Below, in pieces: positions 1 through 6,229 of a stretch of 13,879 bases of DNA (positions are counted from its first letter, which is position 1; every line of letters begins with the position of its first letter). Origin of the DNA: Brevibacterium sp. p3-SID960 (GTDB lineage Bacteria > Actinomycetota > Actinomycetes > Actinomycetales > Brevibacteriaceae); assembly GCF_025144725.1 (NCBI RefSeq), contig NZ_JALXKS010000055.1, forward strand, positions 1 through 13,879, in the 5' to 3' direction. A model generated the notes under the pieces. That model saw only the letters and a program-made list of their open reading frames with translations. It had not been told where the DNA came from and did not search any database. A program made the translations under genes and the position numbers.

Positions 1-24
1 CGTCTCGTCGGGCCTGCGGCGGCC

Positions 25-48
25 ACCTGTCTCGACTGTGTCACAGGT
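25..48. promoter_or_regulatory. Nested inverted repeats upstream of the TRAP promoter
   Basis: ACCTGT at 25-30 is the reverse complement of ACAGGT at 43-48, and inside it CTGTGTCACAG (36-46) is a perfect 11-bp palindrome. It lies just upstream of the candidate -35 box. It could be an operator for a dimeric regulator, or the remains of a terminator of a gene left of the window. No regulator gene lies beside it in the window, so the role is open. Confidence 0.35.
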
Positions 49-60
49 CATAGAAAGTTC

Positions 61-89
61 TTGAAAACTGGCTGAACAATCATTAACTT
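61..89 (+). promoter_or_regulatory. Candidate sigma-70-type promoter for the TRAP operon
   Basis: TTGAAA at 61-66 and TAACTT at 84-89 are spaced by 17 nt, close to the TTGACA/TANNNT consensus of housekeeping sigma factors. The stretch is AT-rich against the GC-rich surroundings. Transcription would begin near 96-98 and leave a leader of roughly 75 nt before the first permease gene. Inferred from sequence only. Confidence 0.5.
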
Positions 90-97
90 GATACCAA

Positions 98-115
98 CGT
101 CAACTTCAGTTGACG
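98..115. promoter_or_regulatory. Perfect palindromic operator candidate over the TRAP transcription start
   Basis: CGTCAAC (98-104) and GTTGACG (109-115) are perfect inverted arms around the spacer TTCA. The palindrome falls at or just after the predicted start site of the TRAP transcript, where a bound repressor would block transcription. The form, short perfect arms with a 4-nt spacer, suits GntR or similar dimeric helix-turn-helix regulators, but which one is unknown. Confidence 0.45.
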
Positions 116-170
116 CCGTGGCGCCCGCACCAGCGGGCGACGAACCGTGATACGAACCGAGGTGACACTG

Positions 171-707
171 GTGTCCAGGCTCAACGCGCTGCTCGACAGA
201 TCCCTGTCGATCCTCACCGCGATCGCCGTCGTACTCATGATGGCCCACATCGTCGTCCACGCACTGTCGCGGTTCCTCTTCAATGCCCCGATCTTCGGCA
301 CCAACGAGATCGTCGCCTTCTGGTACCTGCCCTTCGTCGCCCTCCTCGGCATTCCGGCCGCACAGCTGCAGAAGGAGCACATCACCGTCTCCCTCCTCTC
401 AGACCGGCTCGCCCCGCTGCCGCAGGCGATCATGAAGATCTTCGGCTATGCCCTCGGCGCGCTCGTGAGCGTCGGGTTCGCGTGGTTCGGGCTCAAGGAG
501 GCGCTCAAACGCATGGACATGGGCGCGACTGCCGGGGTCACCGACATCATCGCCTGGCCGGTGTACTTCCTCGTCCCGGTCGTGTTCGCCATGCTCGCCG
601 CACTGTTCGTCGTCGACATCATCATCACCGCCCGCACCCGCAATCCCGAGGTCAATCCGCTCACCGGTGAGACGGCCGAACGGGATATCGAAGAGACCAT
701 CATCTGA
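171..707 (+). CDS. TRAP transporter small permease (DctQ type)
   Basis: Small membrane subunit of a TRAP transporter, which imports organic anions using an ion gradient and an extracytoplasmic binding protein. The 178-residue product has four hydrophobic segments, at about residues 10-33, 43-63, 86-108 and 126-150, and the family hallmarks NEIV in the first loop and KEHITV after the second segment. The start is set at GTG 171 because GAGGTGA (159-165) is a good Shine-Dalgarno sequence 5 nt before it. In-frame GTG codons at 147 and 162 have no convincing site, although 147 gives the longest frame. The large permease gene follows after 8 nt, so the two are surely co-transcribed. Family assignment is firm; the substrate cannot be read from this subunit. 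Confidence 0.9.
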   Translation: MSRLNALLDRSLSILTAIAVVLMMAHIVVHALSRFLFNAPIFGTNEIVAFWYLPFVALLGIPAAQLQKEHITVSLLSDRLAPLPQAIMKIFGYALGALVSVGFAWFGLKEALKRMDMGATAGVTDIIAWPVYFLVPVVFAMLAALFVVDIIITARTRNPEVNPLTGETAERDIEETII

Positions 708-715
708 GGCAGGCC

Positions 716-2230
716 ATGACCATCTCCCCCACTCAGCTGCTGCCCGCCGACAAGAAGGCCGAGGCGCGTGCCGCCCACGCAGCCCGCGCCGGCCGCGGCA
801 GCTGGCTGACACTCGGCATCGGCCTGGCGCTCTTCGCCGGCTGCCTCGCCGGACTGTTCACCAGCCCCACCCCGCAGATCGCCGGCATGTGGTGCATCGC
901 GATGATGCTCATCCTGCTCTTCCTCGCCGTGCCTGCCGCGATCGCACTCGCAGTGCCCAGCCTCATCGGCGTCTATGCGCTCTCCGGCATCCCAGCCACC
1001 GTCAACATCCTCTCGACCTCGCCGTTCCATTCGGTCTCGCAGTGGTCGTACTCGGTGCTGCCGATGTTCATCTTCATGGGCATGCTGCTGACTCAGTCGG
1101 GGCTGACGTCGAAGATCTACCGGGCTGCCGATCACTGGTTCTCGTGGCTGCCCGGCGGCATCGGCATCGGCACGACCGCCGCCGGTGCGGGCCTGTCCTC
1201 AGTGTCCGGCTCGACGATCGGCATGACATATGCGCTTGGCCGGGCCGGCATCCCGGAGATGCTGCGTGCCGGTTATGACCGGCGGGTAGCCGTGGGCACC
1301 GTCATCGTCGCCGGCCTGCCCGGCAACCTCATCCCGCCTTCGATCCTCCTCGTCGTCTACGCCGGCATCGCCTCGGTGCCGGTCGGCCCGCAGCTCATCG
1401 CCGGCACCCTGCCGGGCATCCTGCTGGCGGTCACCTTCGCCGTCTTCATCTTCCTCCTCGGGCTCTTCGCCCCGGCTCTGGTGGGCAAGGGCACAGGCAC
1501 CGGCGCCGAGGCGGCGGCCTCAACCTGGCGGGACCGGTTCCGTTCCCTTGGTGACATCTGGGGATTCCCGCTCATCCTCATCGTGCTCTTCGGCGGCATG
1601 TTCTCCGGTGCCTTCACCCCGACCGAGGCCGGCGCGGCCGCCGCGTGCGCAGCCCTGCTGCTGTGCCTGCTTTACACCCGCCGGGACAAGCCGCTCACCC
1701 GCGTGTCCCAGGCTGCGATCTCGACTGTGAGTGCGACCGCTGCGATCTTCTTCATCATGATCGGCGCGGAGATGCTGACGAAGCTGCTGGCCATCACCGG
1801 CCTGGCGCCGATGATCACCGGAATCATCACCGACCTCGGGCTCTCGCGCATCAGCTTCCTGCTCGTGCTCGTGGTGGTCTACCTCATCATGGGCATGTTC
1901 TTCGACACCCTGTCGATGATGCTGCTGACGATCCCGATCCTGCTGCCGACCCTCGACGCGATGGACGTCTCAGCACTGTGGTTCGGCGTGTTCGTCGTCC
2001 TGCTGGGCGAGCTCGGCATGATCACCCCGCCGGTTGGCATCCTCTCCTACATCGTGCACAACATCACGAAGGCACCGGAGGTCAACCTCGGGCACACGAT
2101 CACCCTCAAGGACGTGTTCACTGCACTGCTGTGGTTCCTGCCGATCGCCGTGCTGTTCCTCGCCCTCATGATCCTCTTCCCGGAGATGGCGACCTGGCTG
2201 CCGGCCCAGATGAACCCAGCCGGCGGCTGA
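716..2230 (+). CDS. TRAP transporter large permease (DctM type)
   Basis: Channel-forming subunit of the TRAP transporter, in the cytoplasmic membrane. The 504-residue product is a polytopic membrane protein with about 12 hydrophobic segments. Family signatures are present in order: the SVSGSTIGM segment near the middle of the first half, a GYDRR turn, GNLIPPSILLVVYAG, a TPTEAGA motif, FFDTLSMMLLTIPILLP and GMITPPVG near the end. About 45 mostly hydrophilic residues precede the first membrane segment, slightly longer than usual. The ATG at 716 follows GAGGCAGG at a suitable distance and lies 8 nt after the small permease gene. DctM/GtrA-like permeases carry many substrates, including dicarboxylates, sugar acids, sulfonates and amino acids, so specificity must come from the binding proteins downstream. 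Confidence 0.94.
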   Translation: MTISPTQLLPADKKAEARAAHAARAGRGSWLTLGIGLALFAGCLAGLFTSPTPQIAGMWCIAMMLILLFLAVPAAIALAVPSLIGVYALSGIPATVNILSTSPFHSVSQWSYSVLPMFIFMGMLLTQSGLTSKIYRAADHWFSWLPGGIGIGTTAAGAGLSSVSGSTIGMTYALGRAGIPEMLRAGYDRRVAVGTVIVAGLPGNLIPPSILLVVYAGIASVPVGPQLIAGTLPGILLAVTFAVFIFLLGLFAPALVGKGTGTGAEAAASTWRDRFRSLGDIWGFPLILIVLFGGMFSGAFTPTEAGAAAACAALLLCLLYTRRDKPLTRVSQAAISTVSATAAIFFIMIGAEMLTKLLAITGLAPMITGIITDLGLSRISFLLVLVVVYLIMGMFFDTLSMMLLTIPILLPTLDAMDVSALWFGVFVVLLGELGMITPPVGILSYIVHNITKAPEVNLGHTITLKDVFTALLWFLPIAVLFLALMILFPEMATWLPAQMNPAGG

Positions 2231-2293
2231 CGACGACTTCCCGACTCAACCGATCGGTCTGCTGCCACCCGGCGCCAGACCCCGACCCACACC

Positions 2294-2311
2294 GCCGGCG
2301 GCGCTGCCGGC
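2294..2311 (+). other. Short GC-rich hairpin between permease and first binding-protein gene
   Basis: GCCGGC at 2294-2299 pairs with GCCGGC at 2306-2311 across a 6-nt loop in the 128-nt spacer after the large permease gene. There is no U-run, so it is unlikely to be a strong terminator. In TRAP and ABC operons such structures often let the binding protein be made in excess over the permease; that role is inferred here. Confidence 0.35.
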
Positions 2312-2358
2312 ACAGCCTGCCGGGGCTTGACCCGGCGCAGCAAGAGAAGGAGACTCTC

Positions 2359-3648
2359 GTGACAACCCACCTGATGAAGACGCGGCGGGCGCAGGCCACT
2401 GGTGCCCTGGCTGCCGGCGCCGCACTCACACTGACGCTGGGCGCCTGCGCCGGCAGCGCCGGCGGGGGCGGCGGAGGCGAAGGCGGCGGTGACGGCTTCG
2501 AGTACGGCGCCGACCAGTCCGAGGTCGATGAGCTCATCAAGGATCTCGACCCGGTCACCATCAAGTACCAGCCCTCGTCGGCCAGCGCGCAGTCGGTCAT
2601 GGCCCCGACAGGCACCGTATTCAAGGAGATCGTCGAGGAGCGCTCCGGTGGCAAGATCACCGTCGACATCGTGTGGGGTCAGGCGATCGCCTCCTACGCC
2701 GAGGTGCATGACGCCCTGGCCGACGGCCGCGTCGACGTGGCCTACACGCTGCCGGGCTACTTCCCCGATGAGTTCCCGGTCATCGATGCGATCGGCACCG
2801 CGATGGCCGACCAGCCGGCCTCGCCGTTCGCCGGCGAGCTCGTGACCAACGCCGTCGGCAGCGACATCGCCTGGCAGATCCCGGAGGCGATCGAGGAGTA
2901 CGAGTCCAAGGGCCTCGTCCCGCTCACGCCGTTCGCCGCCTCGGGCGGGTACTACAACGTGTGTGCTGAGCCGACCTCGTCAGCCGATGACTGGAAGGGG
3001 CGCCAGATCCGCATCGCCTCGCAGGCACAGGCTGCGCAGGTGACGAAGCTCGGCGGCTCACCGGTCTCGCTCCCGTACCCGGAGACCTATGAGGCGCTGC
3101 AGCGCGGCACCGTCGACTGCACGCTCGGCCAGCTCGTGCCCTCAGCCGAGTCCGGCATCTTCGATGTCGCACCGAACCTCGGCTACACCACCGACCACTC
3201 CTTCTCGCGCACCGCCGGCGCCTACCTGGCCGGCCAGACGTTCACGGAGCTGCCGCTGGCCTACCAGCAGATCATCTTCGACTCGAATGCCCTGGCCGCC
3301 TCCGGCGGCATGAAGGCCGTCATCGACGGCAACGCCGATGCCATCAGCCAGGCGAAGGCAGCCGGTGGTGAGGTCGAGCCGTTCGACGATGATGTGCAGG
3401 ACAACGTCGGCGAGTACTCCCAGGAACTCATCAAGCAGGCCGTCACCGACGGCAAGCTGAGCCAGGAGAACGTCGACGCGATCGCCGAGGCGACTAACCG
3501 CCAGCAGCGCGCGATCGAGGACCTCGGCTACGTCGACGACGGTGAGACCGGTGACTTCGACGAGTGGTACGACAAGGACACCGACTACACCGAGTTCGCC
3601 AAGCACAACTACGAAAACGGCAGGGCGATGGAGCACCGCCCGAGCTGA
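2359..3648 (+). CDS. TRAP transporter substrate-binding lipoprotein 1 (DctP type)
   Basis: Extracellular binding protein, anchored by lipid, that delivers the substrate to the TRAP permease. The 429-residue product starts with a basic, hydrophobic signal peptide ending in the lipobox LGAC (Cys30), then a Gly-rich linker (about 34-47) and a DctP fold. Family features include GRQIRI with Arg218 at the position where DctP proteins bind a substrate carboxylate or sulfonate, and SLPYPETYEALQRGTVD. GTG 2359 is chosen because AGAAGGAG (about 2345-2352) lies 6 nt before it; the open frame extends to 1645 but only as a shadow within the permease gene. The usual Gly after VD is Cys254 here, and Cys202 lies in YYNVC. 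It sits third in the operon. The substrate is not identifiable by eye. Confidence 0.92.
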   Translation: MTTHLMKTRRAQATGALAAGAALTLTLGACAGSAGGGGGGEGGGDGFEYGADQSEVDELIKDLDPVTIKYQPSSASAQSVMAPTGTVFKEIVEERSGGKITVDIVWGQAIASYAEVHDALADGRVDVAYTLPGYFPDEFPVIDAIGTAMADQPASPFAGELVTNAVGSDIAWQIPEAIEEYESKGLVPLTPFAASGGYYNVCAEPTSSADDWKGRQIRIASQAQAAQVTKLGGSPVSLPYPETYEALQRGTVDCTLGQLVPSAESGIFDVAPNLGYTTDHSFSRTAGAYLAGQTFTELPLAYQQIIFDSNALAASGGMKAVIDGNADAISQAKAAGGEVEPFDDDVQDNVGEYSQELIKQAVTDGKLSQENVDAIAEATNRQQRAIEDLGYVDDGETGDFDEWYDKDTDYTEFAKHNYENGRAMEHRPS

Positions 3649-3657
3649 CCGGCACGT

Positions 3658-3689
3658 CGCCTGGGCGGCACAGCGCCTGGGCGGCTCAG
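3658..3689 (+). repeat. Two tandem copies of a 16-nt repeat, with a decayed third
   Basis: The unit CGCCTGGGCGGC(A/T)CAG occurs at 3658-3673 and 3674-3689 with a single difference, and a weaker third copy follows at 3690-3705. The array fills the start of the spacer between the two binding-protein genes. The array is bracketed by direct copies of AGCTGACCGGCACG at 3643-3656 and 3706-3719; the first copy includes the stop codon of the upstream gene. This may be a trace of how the gene pair was duplicated. Confidence 0.6.
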
Positions 3690-3717
3690 CGCTTGGACGC
3701 TGAACAGCTGACCGGCA

Positions 3718-3765
3718 CGCACGCGCAGCGGTATGTGAGGACTCTCATAGACCGCTGCGCGTGCG
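3718..3765 (+). terminator. Long intergenic hairpin between the two binding-protein genes
   Basis: The arms 3718-3732 and 3751-3765 are perfect 15-bp inverted repeats (core ACGCGCAGCGGT / ACCGCTGCGCGT). After one A/G mismatch the stem continues with 3734-3739 against 3744-3749, including one G-U pair, so the folded stem is about 21 pairs with a very small loop. There is no U-run after it. It could terminate transcription, protect the 3' end of the upstream message, or act as a DNA operator for the downstream gene. It lies only 8-20 nt before the downstream start signals. Confidence 0.6.
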
Positions 3766-3772
3766 CTGTCCA

Positions 3773-3778
3773 TAAGAT
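3773..3778 (+). promoter_or_regulatory. Candidate -10 box for a leaderless second binding-protein transcript
   Basis: TAAGAT (TANNNT type) is followed by exactly 7 nt and then ATG 3786, the spacing expected when transcription starts at or next to the start codon. No Shine-Dalgarno sequence precedes this ATG. No clear -35 box is seen. It suggests that the second binding protein can be expressed independently of the first. Confidence 0.45.
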
Positions 3779-3785
3779 GTTTGAC

Positions 3786-5084
3786 ATGACACGACTGCCT
3801 GCCTCCGGATCATCACCCCGCCCGGCGCTCACTCGCCGCCTGCTCGCCACCGCGGCCGCCTCGGCGGCGGTCATGCTGGCCGGATGTGCAGGGTCGGCCG
3901 GCGGCCAGTCGACGAACAGTGCGGGCGCCGGCGGCGGCTTCGACTACGGTGCCGAACAGGCCGACGTCGATGCGGCACTGGCTGACCTGGACCCGGTGAC
4001 GATCACCTACCAGCCGACGGCTGCCAGCGAGAAGTCCGTCATGGCACCCGGCGGCACGGTGCTGGCCGAGGAGATCGAGAAGCGCTCCGGCGGCAAGATC
4101 AGCGTCGACATCGTGTGGGGGCAGGCGATCGCCGGCTACACCGAAGTCCACGATGCGCTCGCCGACGGGCGCGTCGACCTGGCCTTCACGCTGCCGGCCT
4201 ACGACCCGGCCGAGTTCCCCGCCTTCGATGCGATGAGCACCTCGCTTGCGGTGCTGCCGACCTCGCCGTATGCCGGTGAGCTCGTCGCCAATGCCGCCGG
4301 TGCCGAGGTGGCGTGGGGCACCGATGCGCTGGTCGAGGAGTTCGAGGCGCAGGGGCTGAGCCCGCTCATCCCGCTCATCGCCTCCGGCGGGTACTACACG
4401 ATCTGCACCGACCCGCTGGAGACTGCTGAGGACTTCGACGGCCGGCAGATCCGGATCGGATCCTCGGCCCAGTCCGAGCAGATCCAGAACCTCGGTGCGA
4501 CTCCGGTGTCGCTGCCTTTCCCGGAGACCTATGAGGCGCTGCAGCGCAACACCATCGACTGCGACCTCGGCCAGCTCATCCCGGCCGCCGAATCCGGGAT
4601 GTTCGACGTCGCCAAGCACATCGCCTACCCGACCGAGCACAGCTTCTCCCGCTCCCCTGGGGCGTATATGGCAGGCAAGACCTACCGTGAGCTGCCACTT
4701 GCCTATCAGCAGGTCATCTACGATGCGATGATCGCCGCCTTCGACGGGCAGATGCAGGTCTCCGTAGGCGGCAATGCCGTGGCAGTCGGGGCGGTCAAGG
4801 ATGCCGGCGGGACCATCACCGAGTTCCCGTCCGAGGTGCAGAAGGCACTCGGGGACCAGACGCAGGAGATGAGCCGTGAAGCCGGTGAGCAGGCCGGGCA
4901 CGACAGCCTCGCCGATGACATGGCAGCCGCCGGTGAGAAGTGGGGCACGCGCATCGAAGAGCTCGGCTTCACCGACGGCGGCGGAGTTGAAGACCTCGAT
5001 GAGTGGTACTACGACGGCACCGACTACCGGAAGTTCGGCACCGCCGTGTTCGAGGAGGTCTTCACCGAACACCGGCCGGGGTGA
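3786..5084 (+). CDS. TRAP transporter substrate-binding lipoprotein 2 (DctP type), paralogue
   Basis: Second extracytoplasmic binding protein, clearly a paralogue of the one upstream. By eye well over half of residues match over the first two thirds (SVMAP, RSGGKI, VDIVWGQAIA, EVHDALADGRVD, PETYEALQR, HSFSR, ELPLAYQQ), with less identity near the C-terminus. The 432-residue product has a signal peptide with lipobox LAGC (Cys34), the DctP arginine at Arg223, and cysteines at 207 (YYTIC) and 259 (IDC), the same 52-residue spacing as in the paralogue. ATG 3786 is preferred over in-frame ATG 3777 because of the TAAGAT box 7 nt upstream and the lack of any Shine-Dalgarno site. No second permease pair follows, so both proteins probably feed one channel, perhaps for related substrates or at different affinities. 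Confidence 0.9.
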   Translation: MTRLPASGSSPRPALTRRLLATAAASAAVMLAGCAGSAGGQSTNSAGAGGGFDYGAEQADVDAALADLDPVTITYQPTAASEKSVMAPGGTVLAEEIEKRSGGKISVDIVWGQAIAGYTEVHDALADGRVDLAFTLPAYDPAEFPAFDAMSTSLAVLPTSPYAGELVANAAGAEVAWGTDALVEEFEAQGLSPLIPLIASGGYYTICTDPLETAEDFDGRQIRIGSSAQSEQIQNLGATPVSLPFPETYEALQRNTIDCDLGQLIPAAESGMFDVAKHIAYPTEHSFSRSPGAYMAGKTYRELPLAYQQVIYDAMIAAFDGQMQVSVGGNAVAVGAVKDAGGTITEFPSEVQKALGDQTQEMSREAGEQAGHDSLADDMAAAGEKWGTRIEELGFTDGGGVEDLDEWYYDGTDYRKFGTAVFEEVFTEHRPG

Positions 5085-5173
5085 GGCGTTTCGTCCACGT
5101 GAGCGAGAGCGAGAATCGGACGATCAGCAGTCTGAGCTAGGCGGCGGACACGCCCAACGTCCGTGCCTCGTCT

Positions 5174-5179
5174 TAGGCT
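5174..5179 (+). promoter_or_regulatory. Candidate -10 box for the alarmone synthetase gene
   Basis: TAGGCT is followed by 7 nt and ATG 5187, again the arrangement of a leaderless transcript; no Shine-Dalgarno sequence precedes the ATG. It lies in the 102-nt spacer after the second binding-protein gene, in which I see no clear terminator. A matching -35 box is not evident. Confidence 0.4.
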
Positions 5180-5186
5180 GACAGGC

Positions 5187-5904
5187 ATGAACACAGGAAC
5201 TTCTCCACCTCCTTCGAGGTCTGCTCTTCGCAAAGCTGGCTCGATCATGCGCAAGTACATGCGCGGTGAAGCGACCTTGGCAGAATTCCAGGGAGCGATC
5301 AGGACGATGCAAGCTCATCGATCCCGCTTCAACCGGCCGATGGTCGATCTGAACACCGAGCTGAGAAGCCTCGCGTCTCAGCTCAGCATCGAAGCCAGCG
5401 TGACTCAACGGCTCAAGAGAGAAGCAACAATCGTGGAGAAGCTGTGCATCCGAGAGCCCGGGCTAGATTTCTCAAGAATGCAGGATATTGGCGGTCTACG
5501 GGTTGTCGTCGATTCGTTAGCAGAGCTGATCCGGTTCGACACCGCACTCTGCGACCGCTGGTCCGATCGGATCGTAGACCGACGAGACTATGTTTCTCAC
5601 CCCAGAGAATCCGGTTATCGTGCGATCCATGTCGTGGTCTCAGAATCAGGCCCTGGAGGTACAGCTGAGATCTAGACGGATGCACGTGTGGGCCCAGATG
5701 GTAGAGGGGTTCTCAGGACAAGTCGGGGAGAACTTCAAACAGGATTCAGGAGACCACGTCATTCAGAGGTTTGCCCGCACTCTGTCTGAGCTGTACGCTC
5801 ATGAGGATGGCGGAACGACTCCGCCAGCGCATTTGAACGCCGAGTTCGAGACCCTGTGGATCCAGGTAGATGCGGCTCTAGGACCGACAGAGGAGACTGA
5901 ATGA
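5187..5904 (+). pseudogene. Frameshifted RelA/SpoT-domain (p)ppGpp synthetase, toxin-like small alarmone synthetase
   Basis: Small alarmone synthetases transfer pyrophosphate from ATP to a guanine (or other) nucleotide or to tRNA; many stand-alone ones are toxins. The first frame (5187-5675) encodes the N-terminal helices, a QRLKRE...TIVEKL block (Arg75, Lys77), MQDIGGLRVV with metal-site Asp100, DYVSHP with stacking Tyr135, and SGYRAIH, then stops at TAG 5673. The next frame supplies ALEVQLRS with the catalytic-type Glu (codon 5656) and MHVWAQM, and runs to 5904. The change of frame falls at about 5631-5650, consistent with one extra or two missing bases. All synthetase motifs survive, so the lesion is recent, an error in the sequence, or a programmed frameshift. 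There is no TGS domain and no hydrolase domain. GC content is low (48% at 5461-5520). Confidence 0.82.
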
Positions 5905-6164
5905 GCGGGATCAAGCATTTCTTGCTCGTCTTTGACCATGCCAAAGACGAGCTCATTGAGCAACTCGACTTCGGCGATGACGCCGAGCGCGCTGTCGAAG
6001 AATATGCCGTTCGCGAAGCCAAGTACCGTGATTCGAGCTCAGTCGATATCGTCCTTGTCGGGTCTGACTCGATCGAAACGGTCAAGGTCACACACAGCAC
6101 GTACTTTGAAGGATTCAATCGAGGATCTAGAAACCGAATCCTGGATAGGTTGCTCTCCAGCTGA
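5901..6164 (+). CDS. Small partner protein of the alarmone synthetase, unknown function (possible antitoxin)
   Basis: An 87-residue acidic, soluble protein with no signal peptide or membrane segment. Its pattern is strand (KHFLLVFD), acidic helix (about residues 22-40, EYAVREAKY), strand (VDIVLVGS) and helix (SIETVKVTH), ending in a basic tail. I recall small proteins of this pattern (LLVFD ... VVLGADS ... THARYF) next to RelA/SpoT-domain genes in actinobacteria, but I cannot name a family. ATG 5901 overlaps the synthetase stop as ATGA, so the pair is translationally coupled, as in toxin-antitoxin operons. Base composition is also low (60% GC at 5941-6000). It could be an antitoxin, a cofactor of the synthetase, or a sensor. 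It remains intact although the synthetase frame is broken. Confidence 0.7.
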   Translation: MSGIKHFLLVFDHAKDELIEQLDFGDDAERAVEEYAVREAKYRDSSSVDIVLVGSDSIETVKVTHSTYFEGFNRGSRNRILDRLLSS

Positions 6165-6169
6165 TGCGC

Positions 6170-6205
6170 AGGCCGCCCCGCAGCCACGTTGAGCCGGGGT
6201 GGCCT
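6170..6205. terminator. Probable bidirectional terminator between convergent genes
   Basis: AGGCCGCCCCG (6170-6180) pairs with CGGGGTGGCCT (6195-6205) over 11 positions, one of them G-U, with a 14-nt loop. It begins 5 nt after the stop of the small partner gene and is followed on the + strand by AGTATTTC. It also lies just beyond the end of the convergent LysR gene, so it can serve both. Confidence 0.6.
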
Positions 6206-6229
6206 AGTATTTCGAGCCGAGGCACGCTG

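Noticed and set aside
1645..2358. N-terminal extension of the first binding-protein frame back into the permease gene
   Set aside because: The frame is open by chance across the permease gene; the lipoprotein signal peptide and Shine-Dalgarno site place the start at GTG 2359.
3658..3705. CRISPR-like repeat array
   Set aside because: The 16-nt units are directly abutting with no spacers and only two are well conserved.
3813..5072. 419-codon open frame on the minus strand
   Set aside because: It mirrors the second binding-protein gene in the complementary frame; composition is that of a high-GC shadow and no family is recognisable.
5590..5904. Separate gene starting at ATG 5590
   Set aside because: This frame is the C-terminal half of the RelA/SpoT domain; its ATG lies inside the upstream frame without a ribosome binding site, so it is better read as the second half of a frameshifted gene.
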